NCBI RefSeq assembly: GCF_014841115.1
Contig: NZ_JACYTP010000006.1
Coordinates: 1-64,000, forward strand
Length of the DNA stretch: 64,000 bases
Origin: Photobacterium arenosum
GTDB taxonomy: Bacteria > Pseudomonadota > Gammaproteobacteria > Enterobacterales > Vibrionaceae
Direction of reading: 5' to 3'
Part shown: piece by piece, positions 9,341 through 19,488 of the stretch
How positions within the stretch are numbered: the stretch's first letter is position 1
Layout: every line of letters starts with the position of its first letter
Program-made: the position numbers and the translations under genes
The notes under the pieces: generated by a model
Told to the model about the DNA's origin: nothing
Databases searched by the model: none
What the model saw: only the letters and a program-made list of their open reading frames with translations

Positions 9341-11146
9341 TCAGTCCCAGCCATTGTGTCGCTCACGTTCGCCCCGCATTTCCCGATCGAAGATCTCTTC
9401 CAGCTCTTTACGGGCTTCTCTGGCCCGGGTGGCTAAGTGGACATCTTCCGAATGCTGGGGTAACAAGTCCCGCAAGGCGGTGGTATCTAATTTGCGAAAA
9501 TGTGCTTCTGCCCGTTTGGCTTTGTAGGGGTGCATACCCAGTGCAACCAGAGCCTGGCGCCCCAGATCCAGCGCGCCGGCAAAGGTCTCACGAGAAAACC
9601 TGTCCACCCCGTGGCTGAGCAACTGATGCGCTTCCACCCGGCTGCGGGCGCGTGCCAGTATTTTCAGGCGCGGGAAATGTTGCTGACAAAGGACAACCAC
9701 CTGCATCACCTCTTCCGGATTGTCGGTACAGATAATGATAGCTTCTGCTTTTTCTGCGCCGGCCGCACGCAGTAAATCGAGCTGGCTGGCATCGCCATAA
9801 TACACCTTATAGCCAAACTTACGCAGGAACTGAATCTGACTTGGATCCCGTTCTAATATAGTGACCCGGATTTTATTGGCAAACAGCAGCCTGCCGACGA
9901 CCTGACCAAAACGGCCAAACCCGGTAATGATCACCCTGGGTTCGCGATCGATCACATCGGATTCTGGTTCATCACTGGCTTCAGCCTTAAAAGTACGTAT
10001 GAACCATTTATCCTGCAAACGTAAGATCAAAGGCGTGGTCATCATAGACAGACTCACCACCACCAGTAAGAAACTGCTCAAATCCGCCTCTAACAACCCT
10101 TCGCTGCGTGCAGCAGTAAAGAGTACAAAAGCAAATTCACCGCCCTGACTGAGAATTGCCGCCATCTGGCTGCGCGACTTGGCCTGAATACCGAACAAGC
10201 GAGCCAGCAGATACAGGATTAAACCCTTAACCGTCACCAAAGCCACCACAGCCGCGAGAATTTGTAGCGGGTATTCCAGCAGCAGGCCGAGATTGACCGC
10301 CATACCAACTGAGATAAAGAACAACCCGAGCAGCAGTCCTTTAAACGGCTCGATGGCGATTTCAAGCTCATGGCGGTATTCGCTTTCCGCCAGCAGCACC
10401 CCGGCCAGAAAGGTGCCAAGAGCCATAGACAGGCCGAGGATTTCCATGCCCAGAGCAATACCTATCACCAGCAGCAAAGCCGTGACGGTAAAGAGCTCAC
10501 GCACCCCGGACATCACGACCCAGCGAAACAACGGTCGCAGGAGAAAATGGCCGCCGACCAGCAACACGGCTATGCCTGCCACCATGGCGCCCAAATCCAG
10601 CCAGGTGCCGCCATCGCTGCCTGCCAGCAGAGGCAACACCGCCAGCATAGGGATCACGGCGATATCCTGAAACAACAGCACAGCAAAGCCGGATTGCCCG
10701 GTTTGCGAGCCGCCTATGCCCTGCTCTTCAATGATCCGCAGTGCTATCGCGGTGGAAGATAACGCCAGCCCCATACCTATCACCAGGGCTACCCGCCAAT
10801 CCACCGCTCCGACAAATTGGCCGCACAAGAGCACCAGAGAGGCAATCACTAAACTGGTCAGTACCACCTGACTGCCGCCTAAGCCCAAAATGGGTTGTCG
10901 CATCTGCCAGAGTTTGCTGGGGTTCAGCTCCAGTCCAATCAGAAACAGCAGCAGAACGACCCCGAACTCGGAAAAATGCAGCACTTCCTCCACATCATTG
11001 ATCAGCCCCAGCCCCCAGGGACCAATGCCGATCCCGGCCAGCAGATAGCCCAAAACCGACCCCAGCCCGAGGCGCTGGGCTACAGGCACAGCCACAACGG
11101 CCGCCGCCAGAAACACCACACCGGCACTCAATACATCAGACGCCAT
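9341..11146 (-). CDS. kefB: Glutathione-regulated potassium efflux antiporter KefB
   Basis: K+/H+ antiporter that acidifies the cytoplasm during electrophile stress; it is gated by glutathione adducts. The start at 11146 ([24 protein letters not shown]) gives 601 residues, the same length as E. coli KefB. Residues 1 to about 385 form the CPA2 transmembrane domain. Then comes a RCK/KTN domain beginning [19 protein letters not shown], the NAD-type nucleotide fold. It overlaps the end of kefG by 11 bp. Confidence 0.95.
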   Translation of the reverse strand: MASDVLSAGVVFLAAAVVAVPVAQRLGLGSVLGYLLAGIGIGPWGLGLINDVEEVLHFSEFGVVLLLFLIGLELNPSKLWQMRQPILGLGGSQVVLTSLVIASLVLLCGQFVGAVDWRVALVIGMGLALSSTAIALRIIEEQGIGGSQTGQSGFAVLLFQDIAVIPMLAVLPLLAGSDGGTWLDLGAMVAGIAVLLVGGHFLLRPLFRWVVMSGVRELFTVTALLLVIGIALGMEILGLSMALGTFLAGVLLAESEYRHELEIAIEPFKGLLLGLFFISVGMAVNLGLLLEYPLQILAAVVALVTVKGLILYLLARLFGIQAKSRSQMAAILSQGGEFAFVLFTAARSEGLLEADLSSFLLVVVSLSMMTTPLILRLQDKWFIRTFKAEASDEPESDVIDREPRVIITGFGRFGQVVGRLLFANKIRVTILERDPSQIQFLRKFGYKVYYGDASQLDLLRAAGAEKAEAIIICTDNPEEVMQVVVLCQQHFPRLKILARARSRVEAHQLLSHGVDRFSRETFAGALDLGRQALVALGMHPYKAKRAEAHFRKLDTTALRDLLPQHSEDVHLATRAREARKELEEIFDREMRGERERHNGWD

Positions 11147-11711
11147 AACGCTTCTCCCTGTCGGCCCCTGTCTCAGCCAATGGTGAGAGCAGCCACTCCC
11201 GGTACAACTGCGCATGTTCGCGCCGTTCAGCATCCGGCACCCGTCGTGCCCAGTGCAGCACCAGCGGCGGTATCCAGTGCATCTGGCACAGCTCGGCAGT
11301 GAGTTCAAACGGTTTCAGGATGTCGCCCACACTGCTGCGGTTATAACCATCCGGCGTGTAGGCTTCGGCTGCCCCACCCGTAGTGATCACTGAACGCCAG
11401 TATTTGCCCTTGGTGGCCTTGCCATCCCCGTGGGCGAACCCTTTGCTGAGCACCACATCAATCCATTCCTTGAGCAGCGAAGGGCATGAGTACATATAAA
11501 GAGGGTGCTGAAAAACCAAAACATCATGCTGAGCCAGCAAGGCACGTTCATAAGTGATATCGATGAAAAAATCCGGGTACTTGCCGTACAGATCGTGAAA
11601 TGTCACATGAGACAGGTTAGCCACTGTCGATAGCATGGCTTTATTGGCAACAGACGCATCGGGGTCCGGATGCGCGTAAATCAGCAGAATGCGTGGTGGG
11701 GCGTGCTCCAT
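11136..11711 (-). CDS. kefG: KefB ancillary flavodoxin-fold oxidoreductase KefG
   Basis: Quinone-reductase-like partner needed for full KefB activity. It is 191 residues from the ATG at 11711, which has GAGG about 10 nt upstream. Family motifs include [66 protein letters not shown] and [12 protein letters not shown]. The start is uncertain: in-frame ATGs exist up to 39 nt upstream. Translational overlap with kefB supports joint expression. Confidence 0.93.
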   Translation of the reverse strand: MEHAPPRILLIYAHPDPDASVANKAMLSTVANLSHVTFHDLYGKYPDFFIDITYERALLAQHDVLVFQHPLYMYSCPSLLKEWIDVVLSKGFAHGDGKATKGKYWRSVITTGGAAEAYTPDGYNRSSVGDILKPFELTAELCQMHWIPPLVLHWARRVPDAERREHAQLYREWLLSPLAETGADREKRYGV

Positions 11712-11952
11712 AGGCCTGGTCCTCATTTCCCTGAGTAACATCATGAGCATTAACGGGATGTCCCGGCTCTTGAAACATCATACCGAATTCTGACGCCAAA
11801 AGATCGCTTAATTCCTGAGATTTCAACAGCAAAATAATGCGCTGCCCGTTCCCGGGTCTTCGGCCTTGTTCGCAGTTAACCGAGGTTTAGTATAGACTGC
11901 CGCACCAGAAACCTATTTGTTGTGGAGCGGCAACAGCCGGTAGTAACAGGCG

Positions 11953-13881
11953 ATGATCACTTTTTCTGATATTCAATTACTCAGGGGCGGAAATGTCCTT
12001 TTAGATCAGGCAACTGCCACTATTCATCCTGGCGATAAAGTCGGGCTGGTGGGCAAGAATGGCTGTGGCAAATCCACCCTGTTTTCGCTGATCAAAAACG
12101 AGCTGACCGTCGATGCCGGACAACATTCTGTTCCATCGCACTGGGAACTGGCCTGGGTAGCACAGGAAACACCGGCTTTAGAACGCACCGCACTGGATTA
12201 TGTGATTGACGGTGACCGGGAATACCGCCAGCTGGAGCAGGCACTGCAGGCGGCAGAACAGGCCGATGACGGCAACAAAGTAGCCCTGCTGCACGACAAG
12301 CTCGACGCCATTGGCGGTTACAGCATCAAAGCCCGGGCATCCGAGCTGCTCGATGGCCTGGGCTTTTCGCAAGCCCAGATGGAGTGGAACCTGACGCAGT
12401 TTTCCGGTGGCTGGCGGATGCGCCTTAATCTTGCCCAGGCTCTGCTGTGCCGTTCCGATTTACTGCTGCTTGATGAACCGACTAACCACCTGGATCTGGA
12501 TGCCGTACTGTGGCTGGAAAAATGGCTGCAGAATTACCGGGGCACCCTGGTACTGATTTCGCACGACCGCGATTTTCTCGATCCTGTGGTCGGGCGCATT
12601 ATTCATGTCGAAAACCAGCGTCTGAACGAATACACAGGCAACTACTCATCGTTTGAAAATCAGCGGGCGGAAAAACTGGTTCTGCAACAGTCGATGTATC
12701 AGAAGCAGCAAAAGCAAATGTCGCACATGCAGTCCTATATCGATCGCTTCCGCTATAAAGCCAGCAAGGCCCGGCAGGCACAAAGCCGGATCAAGGCGCT
12801 GGAGCGGCTGGAAAAAGTGCTGCCGGCCCAGTTCGACAACCCGTTCAACTTTGAATTCCGCGAGCCGGACTCGCTGCCTAACCCGATTATGATGATGGAT
12901 CAGGTCGCGGCCGGTTATAGTGACACCCCCATTCTGGATAAGATCCGCCTTAATCTGGTACCGGGCAGCCGGATTGGTCTGCTGGGCCGTAACGGTGCCG
13001 GTAAATCCACCCTGATCAAATTACTCTCAGGTGAACTGGCGGTACAGGCCGGCGAGCTGACGTACTCGCAAGGGGTGAAAATTGGTTATTTTGCCCAGCA
13101 CCAGCTGGAAACCCTGCGTCTGGATGAAACCCCGCTCCAGCACATGAACCGCCTGGCCCCTGAGGCAACAGAACAGCAACTGCGCGACTACCTCGGCAGT
13201 TTTGGCTTCAAAGGCGACAAGGCACTGGATCTGGTCGGCCCCTTTTCAGGGGGAGAAAAAGCCCGCCTGGTACTGGCACTGATCGTGTGGCAACGCCCGA
13301 ACCTGCTGCTGCTTGATGAACCGACCAACCACCTGGATCTCGACATGCGCCAGGCGCTGACGCTGGCCCTGCAGTCCTTTGAAGGGGCGATGGTCATCGT
13401 CAGCCACGACCGCTATCTGCTGCGCGCGACCACAGACGATTTGTATCTGGTGCATGACAGAAAAGTCGAACCGTTCGACGGCGATCTCAATGATTACCAC
13501 AAGTGGCTGGCAGAGCAGCAGCGCAGTGAGCGCCGCGAGCAGCAAGCCAGTAAGCCGGACACCGCCAGCAAAGACAACAGTGCCGCTTCACGCAAAGAGC
13601 TGAAACGCCTGGAAGCTGAGTTCCGCAAACAAACCGCACCACTGCGCAAGCAGGTTGACAAACTGGAAGCGAAGATGGAAAAGCTCAGCCAGTCACTGGC
13701 GACAGCGGAAGCCGCCTTGTCTGATGCCAGCATCTATGAAGCGGACAACAAAGCGCGACTGAACCAGACCTTGCTTGACCAGAGTCAGGCCAAAGCTGCA
13801 CTGGAAGAGGTTGAGATGGAATGGATGGAACTGCATGAGCAGTTGGAAAGTATGGAACAGGAATTCAATGTCAAATTCTGA
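11953..13881 (+). CDS. yheS: ABC-F ATPase YheS
   Basis: Soluble twin-ATPase of the ABC-F family, thought to act on ribosomes, 642 residues. The first cassette has GKNGCGKS (34-41), FSGGWRMRLNLAQAL and LLLLDEPTNHLD. The second has GRNGAGKST, FSGGEKARL and again LLLLDEPTNHLD. A linker helical pair rich in Gln and Arg (around 240-290) and a charged coiled-coil tail (about 530-640) complete the YheS layout. There is no membrane segment. It is divergent from kefG. Confidence 0.95.
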   Translation: MITFSDIQLLRGGNVLLDQATATIHPGDKVGLVGKNGCGKSTLFSLIKNELTVDAGQHSVPSHWELAWVAQETPALERTALDYVIDGDREYRQLEQALQAAEQADDGNKVALLHDKLDAIGGYSIKARASELLDGLGFSQAQMEWNLTQFSGGWRMRLNLAQALLCRSDLLLLDEPTNHLDLDAVLWLEKWLQNYRGTLVLISHDRDFLDPVVGRIIHVENQRLNEYTGNYSSFENQRAEKLVLQQSMYQKQQKQMSHMQSYIDRFRYKASKARQAQSRIKALERLEKVLPAQFDNPFNFEFREPDSLPNPIMMMDQVAAGYSDTPILDKIRLNLVPGSRIGLLGRNGAGKSTLIKLLSGELAVQAGELTYSQGVKIGYFAQHQLETLRLDETPLQHMNRLAPEATEQQLRDYLGSFGFKGDKALDLVGPFSGGEKARLVLALIVWQRPNLLLLDEPTNHLDLDMRQALTLALQSFEGAMVIVSHDRYLLRATTDDLYLVHDRKVEPFDGDLNDYHKWLAEQQRSERREQQASKPDTASKDNSAASRKELKRLEAEFRKQTAPLRKQVDKLEAKMEKLSQSLATAEAALSDASIYEADNKARLNQTLLDQSQAKAALEEVEMEWMELHEQLESMEQEFNVKF

Positions 13882-14341
13882 ACACACCACACGTCAGCCT
13901 TTTCAGCCTGATCAGTTCTGGCGTTTCTGTCTGCAGCACTACAGCCTGGGCGGCGTCAGTCAGGCCTGCCTGCAACTTCAGGACGATTTCCGTGGCAACG
14001 TTAATCTGGCCCTGTTACTGCTCTGGCTCGACAGCCAGCAGTACTCATTGTCAGAGACAGAAATCCGCCAGCTGGATAAAGCACTGGCCGCGAGCGACAG
14101 CCAGCTCAAAGCCTACCGCCAGTTGCGCCGCGCGCTGAAACCTCAGCTGGATCAGCCTGGTTATCAGCAGATGCTGGACTTTGAGCTGCTGCTGGAACAA
14201 AGCCAGCAACAGGATCTGATTCGCTGTCTGAACCATCAGGCGCAGCAGGCCAGAGCCGCGTTGCCGCCGCCAGCCGACAACCTGGGCCAGTACTGCCAGC
14301 ATCTGAATGCCGCCAGCCTGACAGCAGCGATTCGCGGCTGA
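13868..14341 (+). CDS. TIGR02444 family protein (DUF2390)
   Basis: Protein of 157 residues starting MSNSEHTTRQPFQPDQFW; its ATG overlaps the end of yheS by 14 bp. The pattern FWRFCLQHYSLGGVSQACLQLQDDFRGNVNLALLLLWLD is typical of this gammaproteobacterial family of uncharacterised all-helical proteins. The overlap with yheS implies co-translation, but there is no functional knowledge. It is rich in Gln and Leu and has no signal peptide. Confidence 0.88.
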   Translation: MSNSEHTTRQPFQPDQFWRFCLQHYSLGGVSQACLQLQDDFRGNVNLALLLLWLDSQQYSLSETEIRQLDKALAASDSQLKAYRQLRRALKPQLDQPGYQQMLDFELLLEQSQQQDLIRCLNHQAQQARAALPPPADNLGQYCQHLNAASLTAAIRG

Positions 14342-14366
14342 CCACCGTGGTGAAAGCAGTATGATC

Positions 14367-14385
14367 AAGGCAGCCCGGCTGCCTT
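14367..14385. terminator. Hairpin between convergent genes
   Basis: AAGGCAG and CTGCCTT pair around CCCGG between the TIGR02444 gene and the LysE gene. It has no clear U-tract, so it is a possible but weak terminator. Confidence 0.45.
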
Positions 14386-14986
14386 ACCATATCATCACCA
14401 CACAACCTGCGGTCAGCGCTCCCATCACCAGATTGAATATCCGTCTGGCTTTCGGCTGGTTCAGCCAGCGGCCAATCATGGTGCCAAATCCGGCCCAGAG
14501 TGAGACGCAGGGAAAGCCCACCACAAAGAAAATCAGGGCGACCGCCGCCGCTGACAGCCAGTACCCATCCCCGTTCATGGTAAAGGTACTGATCGCGGTC
14601 ACCGACATCATCCAGGCTTTAGGGTTAACATACTGGAACAGAGCCGCCGCGAGAAAAGGCATAGGTCTGGCGTCATTGCCTTCAGCCTGAACCCTGCCCC
14701 CGGAAGAGGCAATCTTCCAGGCCAGATACAGCAAATAGCCACTGCCCAGCCAGCGCAGGGCTTCATGCAGCACAGGGTATCGCACGAAAAGCACCCCCAG
14801 CCCAGCCGCTACCAGCAGAATCATACTCACCAGCCCCCCGCCAATGCCCAGCATGTGCGGCACAGTGCGCCAGTAACCAAAATTAGCCCCTGAGGCCGTC
14901 ACCATCATATTGTTCGGCCCGGGTGTCCCGGTCATAGTGGCCGCAAATGCGGCCAGAGACATCAAAAATTGCCATTCCAGGTTCAT
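14384..14986 (-). CDS. LysE family amino acid exporter
   Basis: Inner-membrane transporter of the LysE/RhtB superfamily, 200 residues, with about six hydrophobic segments. The family motif is FAATMTGTPGPNNMMVTASGANFG near the N-terminus, and the second-half motif FQYVNPKAWMMSV is also present. Its gene is divergent from a MocR-type regulator, with a palindrome between them, so it is the likely regulated target. The substrate (an amino acid or derivative) cannot be told from sequence. Confidence 0.9.
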   Translation of the reverse strand: MNLEWQFLMSLAAFAATMTGTPGPNNMMVTASGANFGYWRTVPHMLGIGGGLVSMILLVAAGLGVLFVRYPVLHEALRWLGSGYLLYLAWKIASSGGRVQAEGNDARPMPFLAAALFQYVNPKAWMMSVTAISTFTMNGDGYWLSAAAVALIFFVVGFPCVSLWAGFGTMIGRWLNQPKARRIFNLVMGALTAGCVVMIW

Positions 14987-15010
14987 CTGCCACTCCGTGA
15001 TTCACGCCTT

Positions 15011-15026
15011 ATTGTACCGATACAAT
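15011..15026. promoter_or_regulatory. Candidate operator of the MocR-type regulator
   Basis: ATTGTA and TACAAT form a perfect inverted repeat around CCGA in the 129-bp divergent region between the LysE exporter and the MocR gene. It is placed suitably to control both promoters. Assignment to this regulator is inference from position. Confidence 0.5.
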
Positions 15027-15115
15027 TCCAACTTTCACTTGCTTTAACCACGCCAAAGCGGTCAAAATGCAGACTACCAAGGGTGTAATTTGCGATCAAA
15101 GGATTTATTGTCACC

Positions 15116-16516
15116 ATGACAATCGAGATCATTCAGCAAGATTTCTTCGAAAGGTGTGACGATGGGCTGCCAAAATACCGTCGCCTGGCCGAAACCATGG
15201 CACATCTGATTGAATCCGGCCTGCTGACAGCTGGCAGCAAGCTGCCGACGCACAGAGCCATGGCCGATAAACTGCAGGTGACGGTCGGGACCATTACCCG
15301 CGCCTATGCCGAAGCCGAACGCCGGGGGCTGGTGGAAGCCAGGGTGGGAGCCGGCACTTATGTCTGCCAGAGTAACCGTCCGGGCTGGGTATTCAGTTAC
15401 CCCTCTCAGGCACCCGATGAGTGCAATTTTGGCTATAACATCCCGCCTTATCTCGACAGATCAGCGCCGCTGGCACAGGCCATGCAGACACTCGCACAGC
15501 AAGCGGATCAGCTCAACCACCTGATGCTGTATCAGGATCCGCAAGGGTTGAGCGAACACAGAGACGTGATTTGCCACTGGCTCAACCGCCATGGCATTCT
15601 GCTCGACCCGGCGCGTATGCATTTCACCTCCGGCGCGCAGCATGCCATTCAGCTGGTGCTGTCTGTGTTCTGCCGCAGCGGCGATACTCTGCTGACCGAG
15701 CAAGTGGTCTATCCCGGCTTTCTCGGGCTGGCCCGTCAGATGCAGCTTAATGTCAAAGCGGTGGAAATGGATCAGCAAGGCCTGATACCCGAGAGTCTGG
15801 ATACCGCCTGTCGCCTGTATCAGCCGCGGATGCTTTACTGCACGCCTACCCTGCAAAATCCGACAACGGCAGTCATGAGCCGGGAAAGGCGCGAAGCGAT
15901 TCTGGCGGTGTGCCGCCGCCATCAGGTACTGGTGATTGAAGATGATGTCAATGGCCTGCTGCCTGTCGACGCCCCGCCGCCGATGGTCAACCTCGACAGT
16001 GAGCAGGTGATCCACTTCGGCAGCCTGTCTAAATGCCTCGCCCCTGGTTTACGACTGGGTTATATCCAGGTGCCGGGCAAACATCAGGACAGACTGAACA
16101 CGGCGCTGCACCATCACTGCCTGATGATCAGCCCGCTGCTCAGTGCTCTGGCCTGCGAGCTGATCCACCAGGGCGATGCCGATCGGCTGCTGACCGCGAT
16201 CCGGGAAGACATAGCCCAGCGAAAATTGTTGCTCGACCGCTATCTGCACTCTTATCACATTCAGCATCACGCGCAGAGCTTCCATGCCTGGCTCACCTTG
16301 CCGGATAACTGGCGGTTGAGTGATTTTGTCGCCGCAGCGCAAGCCAGAGAGGTGATAGTCAAATCGGCTGAGCTGTTTACGCCGCCGGGCAGCACCATAC
16401 CCCAGGCTGTGCGTCTGGCCATCAGCGCGCCGCACAATCATGATAAACTGGAACAAGGTCTGGCAATCCTTGCTGAGCTGCTGGCTCAGGAGCCATACCC
16501 TGATTTTCCGCTGTGA
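15116..16516 (+). CDS. MocR/PdxR-type regulator (GntR HTH plus aminotransferase-like domain)
   Basis: Transcription factor of 466 residues. A winged helix of the GntR type (about 20-85, LPTHRAMADKLQVTVGTITRAYAEAERRG) is followed by a fold-type I aminotransferase domain (about 105-460). The PLP lysine is K306 in HFGSLSKCLAPGLRLGY, and the PLP-nitrogen Asp lies in VIEDDVNG. Such proteins sense PLP adducts of amines or amino acids. The neighbour is a LysE exporter, so control of amino acid export is the best guess. The yheT ribosome-binding site lies only a few bases after its stop. Confidence 0.9.
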   Translation: MTIEIIQQDFFERCDDGLPKYRRLAETMAHLIESGLLTAGSKLPTHRAMADKLQVTVGTITRAYAEAERRGLVEARVGAGTYVCQSNRPGWVFSYPSQAPDECNFGYNIPPYLDRSAPLAQAMQTLAQQADQLNHLMLYQDPQGLSEHRDVICHWLNRHGILLDPARMHFTSGAQHAIQLVLSVFCRSGDTLLTEQVVYPGFLGLARQMQLNVKAVEMDQQGLIPESLDTACRLYQPRMLYCTPTLQNPTTAVMSRERREAILAVCRRHQVLVIEDDVNGLLPVDAPPPMVNLDSEQVIHFGSLSKCLAPGLRLGYIQVPGKHQDRLNTALHHHCLMISPLLSALACELIHQGDADRLLTAIREDIAQRKLLLDRYLHSYHIQHHAQSFHAWLTLPDNWRLSDFVAAAQAREVIVKSAELFTPPGSTIPQAVRLAISAPHNHDKLEQGLAILAELLAQEPYPDFPL

Positions 16517-16527
16517 GAGAGAAACTG

Positions 16528-17499
16528 ATGCATCATTTTGAGCCCGCCGCTGGCCTGCGTAACGCCCATATACAAACCATTCTGCCGCGGATTATCCGTC
16601 GTCAGGCCCGGTTCGAGCCGCTGACAGAGCGGATTCAGACCCCGGATGATGATTTTCTCGATCTGGTCTGGACCGGCACACCGTCTCACCATCCGGCGCA
16701 CAAGCCTGTCATGATCCTCTTTCACGGCCTGGAAGGCAGTTTTCGCAGCCCTTACGCCCACAGCCTGCTGTTTGCCGCCAAACAGCAGGGATGGCTGGGG
16801 GTGATGATGCATTTTCGCGGCTGCAGCGGCGAAATTAACCGTCAGGCGAGAAGCTATCATTCGGGGGAAACCTCAGACGCCACCTTTTTTATCCGCCTCC
16901 TGCGTGAGCGCTTTCCCCACAATCCTCTGCTGGCAGTCGGTGTCTCACTGGGCGGGAACATGCTGGTCAATTATCTTGCCGAAACCGGTGCCGCGTCGGA
17001 ACTCACTGCCGCTCAGGTCATCTCACCGCCCTTGGATCTGGCGGCCTGCTCTGACCGGATACAGCAAGGGTTTTCGCGTGTCTATCAGCGCTACCTGCTG
17101 GGCTCTATGAAAAAAAATGTGCTGAAAAAAATGGCGTCATTACCGGATACTCTGCCATTTCAGGCCGATCAGATTACATCGCTGCGCTCGCTGCGTCAGT
17201 TTGACGATGCCGTCACCGCACCCTTGCATGGTTTCAGCAATGCCGAGGATTACTACCTGCGCTGCAGCGGACTGGGCAAACTGGCCCTGGTCACGACGCC
17301 GTTGCGGGTGATTCATGCCGCCGACGATCCCTTTATGACCAAGGCCGTGATACCCAGACAACCGCTGCCGCCGCACATTGACTATCACCTGACCCGGCAT
17401 GGCGGCCACGTAGGATTTATCAGCGGCAGTTGGCGGGCGCCGAGCTTCTGGCTGGATCACACAGTGCCGGCCTGGTTCAGGGACAAACTGGGGGCATAA
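16528..17499 (+). CDS. yheT: YheT family alpha/beta hydrolase
   Basis: Putative carboxylesterase of 323 residues (AB-hydrolase 4 family). The nucleophile elbow is GVSLGGN (Ser140), the acid lies in IHAADDPF and the histidine in RHGGHVGF. An oxyanion segment LFHGLEGSF is present. The start ATG at 16528 is favoured by GAGAGAA just upstream over a GTG 15 nt earlier. It follows the MocR gene by 11 bp. Substrate is unknown. Confidence 0.92.
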   Translation: MHHFEPAAGLRNAHIQTILPRIIRRQARFEPLTERIQTPDDDFLDLVWTGTPSHHPAHKPVMILFHGLEGSFRSPYAHSLLFAAKQQGWLGVMMHFRGCSGEINRQARSYHSGETSDATFFIRLLRERFPHNPLLAVGVSLGGNMLVNYLAETGAASELTAAQVISPPLDLAACSDRIQQGFSRVYQRYLLGSMKKNVLKKMASLPDTLPFQADQITSLRSLRQFDDAVTAPLHGFSNAEDYYLRCSGLGKLALVTTPLRVIHAADDPFMTKAVIPRQPLPPHIDYHLTRHGGHVGFISGSWRAPSFWLDHTVPAWFRDKLGA

Positions 17500-17500
17500 C

Positions 17501-17530
17501 AAAACAACGCCTGCAAGCAGGCGTTGTTTT
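17501..17530. terminator. Bidirectional terminator between yheT and prkB
   Basis: AAAACAACGCCTG and CAGGCGTTGTTTT pair around CAAG, giving a 13-bp stem with T-runs in both directions. Confidence 0.92.
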
Positions 17531-17537
17531 GTCAGTA

Positions 17538-18407
17538 TTAACCTATCTTACCTGTGTCAATTAACTGCTGGATGAGTGGCCGCATGATCAGCTCCATCGC
17601 AAAGCTCATTTTACCGCCCGGCACCACCAGGGTATTGTGGCGCGACATAAACGATCCCTGAATCATCGCCAGCAGATACGGAAAATCCACGTTTTTGATG
17701 CCGCGAAAACGGATCACCACAAAACTCTCGTCCAGACTGGGGATCGCTTTGGCACTGACAGGGTTCGAGGTATCCACCGTCGGCACACGCTGAAAGTTGA
17801 TATGGGTACGGGAGAACTGTGGCGTGATGTAATTCAGGTAATCATCCATCGAGCGAACAATGGACTCCATCACCGCCTCGCGGGAATGGCCGCGATCCCG
17901 GGTATCACGGACGATTTTCTGAATCCACTCCAGGTTAACAATAGGCACCATGCCAATCAGCAGATCCACATGCTGTGCCACGTTGACATCACCGTCCACC
18001 ACACCGCCATGAAGCCCTTCATAAAACAGCAGGTCGGTATTTTCCGGCAAATCCTGCCAGGGGGTGAATGTGCCCGGCATCTGGTTATACGGCACGGCCT
18101 CGTCAAAGGTGTGCAGGTAACGGCGAAACTTGCCGCTGCCGTCTTCGCCATACTGGCGGAAAAAGTTGCCCAACTGAGCAAAGTCGTTGGCCTGCGGGCC
18201 AAAATAACTGATATGACGGCCTTGCTCTTTGGCTTTGCGGATCTCCACATCCATTTCAGGACGGGTGAACCGGTGGAAACTGTCCCCTTCCAGCCAGGCC
18301 GCATGAATGTTCAACATGTTAAACATTTTACGGAAGGCTTCTGAGGTGGTGGACGTTCCTGCTCCGGAGGAACCTGTTACTGCAATGATCGGGTGTTTTG
18401 CAGACAT
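17538..18407 (-). CDS. prkB: Phosphoribulokinase-like protein PrkB
   Basis: P-loop kinase of the phosphoribulokinase/uridine kinase family, 289 residues, the E. coli PrkB length. The Walker A segment TGSSGAGTST lies at 11-20. The Asp of LEGDSFHRF and the FYEGLHGGVVDGDVN stretch follow. There is no sign of a Calvin cycle in this window, and the true substrate of heterotrophic PrkB proteins is not established. It is the last gene of the yhfA-yheU-prkB cluster. Confidence 0.92.
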   Translation of the reverse strand: MSAKHPIIAVTGSSGAGTSTTSEAFRKMFNMLNIHAAWLEGDSFHRFTRPEMDVEIRKAKEQGRHISYFGPQANDFAQLGNFFRQYGEDGSGKFRRYLHTFDEAVPYNQMPGTFTPWQDLPENTDLLFYEGLHGGVVDGDVNVAQHVDLLIGMVPIVNLEWIQKIVRDTRDRGHSREAVMESIVRSMDDYLNYITPQFSRTHINFQRVPTVDTSNPVSAKAIPSLDESFVVIRFRGIKNVDFPYLLAMIQGSFMSRHNTLVVPGGKMSFAMELIMRPLIQQLIDTGKIG

Positions 18408-18534
18408 GACATACCTTGTCGTTAATCCTAACGGAATCAGTTAGTAACAGGGCCAGAGAAAGCAGTCAAGTTTCACGGGCCCGTTCATCGGCGTCAGCTT
18501 CCGTTTTCTGCTGCCGCTTTTCATTATGGCAGCT

Positions 18535-18756
18535 TTATTCTGCGCTCAGTGAACGGCGCAGTTTAATATCAACCGTCTCATGGAGTTCAGAGAACATAAT
18601 CACGGCCTCGCCGCTGTCCAGTTGCTGCCTGACTCTGGCGACTTTCTGTTCCAGACTCAGCTCGCGTTCGCCATAGTCCGTGCCTTCGCGCAGAACAAAG
18701 TGTTCTATCAAATTATCGAGTGTCTCGGGATCCAATTCTTGCCAGGGGATGATCAT
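18535..18756 (-). CDS. yheU: UPF0270 protein YheU
   Basis: Small acidic protein of 73 residues, [20 protein letters not shown] followed by [17 protein letters not shown], diagnostic for the YheU family. The start at 18756 has GGTGAG upstream and matches family length. It lies between yhfA and prkB. Function is unknown. Confidence 0.92.
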   Translation of the reverse strand: MIIPWQELDPETLDNLIEHFVLREGTDYGERELSLEQKVARVRQQLDSGEAVIMFSELHETVDIKLRRSLSAE

Positions 18757-18809
18757 ACTACTCACCGAAAAATAAGGGGGAAAACCGGCACGGCTTTCCC
18801 GAAACACCA

Positions 18810-19214
18810 TTAAGCGGCGACGATTTCATAAGAATGTGTCAGCGTGACACCTTTGCCCAGCATCAGGCACACAGAGCAATATTTTTCCAGCGAATCACCG
18901 ACCGCTTTGGCCACCAGCGCTTCATCAAGATCATGGCCTGTCACCACGAAATGCAGATTGACCGAGGTAAAATAACGCGGTGCCTGCTCGCGGCGCTCTG
19001 AGGTCATGTTTGCTTCGCAGGCCGTGATGGCCTGGCCGGCACTTTTCAGGCCGTCGACCACATCGACGGAGCTGCAACCGCCAGCTGCCATCAGCACCAG
19101 TTCCATCGGACTCGGTGCCGTATTGCCGCCGTTGCCGTCCATGACCACACTGTGGCCCGAGTTTGACTGGCCGACAAAAGTCAAACCTTCTACCCATTTA
19201 ACACGTGATTGCAT
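18810..19214 (-). CDS. yhfA: OsmC family protein YhfA
   Basis: Predicted thiol-dependent OsmC/Ohr-type protein of 134 residues from the ATG at 19214 (AAGGAG upstream). The two family cysteines are C47 in [11 protein letters not shown] and C113 in YCSVCLML, which also adds C116. It is next to crp, as in E. coli, and is divergently transcribed from it. A role in reducing organic hydroperoxides is assumed from the fold, not shown. Confidence 0.92.
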   Translation of the reverse strand: MQSRVKWVEGLTFVGQSNSGHSVVMDGNGGNTAPSPMELVLMAAGGCSSVDVVDGLKSAGQAITACEANMTSERREQAPRYFTSVNLHFVVTGHDLDEALVAKAVGDSLEKYCSVCLMLGKGVTLTHSYEIVAA

Positions 19215-19264
19215 GCGATGCTCCTTACTACTCAAACCCGCATTTAAAAACTAAGTCACAACTG

Positions 19265-19280
19265 TGTGATCATGTGCACA
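19265..19280. promoter_or_regulatory. CRP-binding site in the yhfA-crp divergent region
   Basis: TGTGA, six bases, then GCACA matches the symmetric CRP consensus at 9 of 10 fixed positions. It lies about 210-225 bp ahead of the crp start codon and 51 bp ahead of yhfA. Autoregulation of crp through such sites is established in E. coli. Confidence 0.75.
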
Positions 19281-19488
19281 GTAAAGCGTCCAAAATGTGC
19301 ATTTATCGTCACCCAATATCAAGCAATGCGTGTCGAAAAAAGTTAAACTCTTGGACTGAATGTTCACATGCGCTTGCAGCCCAGCCGTTGACTGAATATC
19401 CTAGTTGGCAAACAATGATATTGTTATACCCAACCCCAATTCAAGGAATGACGTTGTTGGGCAACACACTGCAGAGGAAGTTAGTAAT

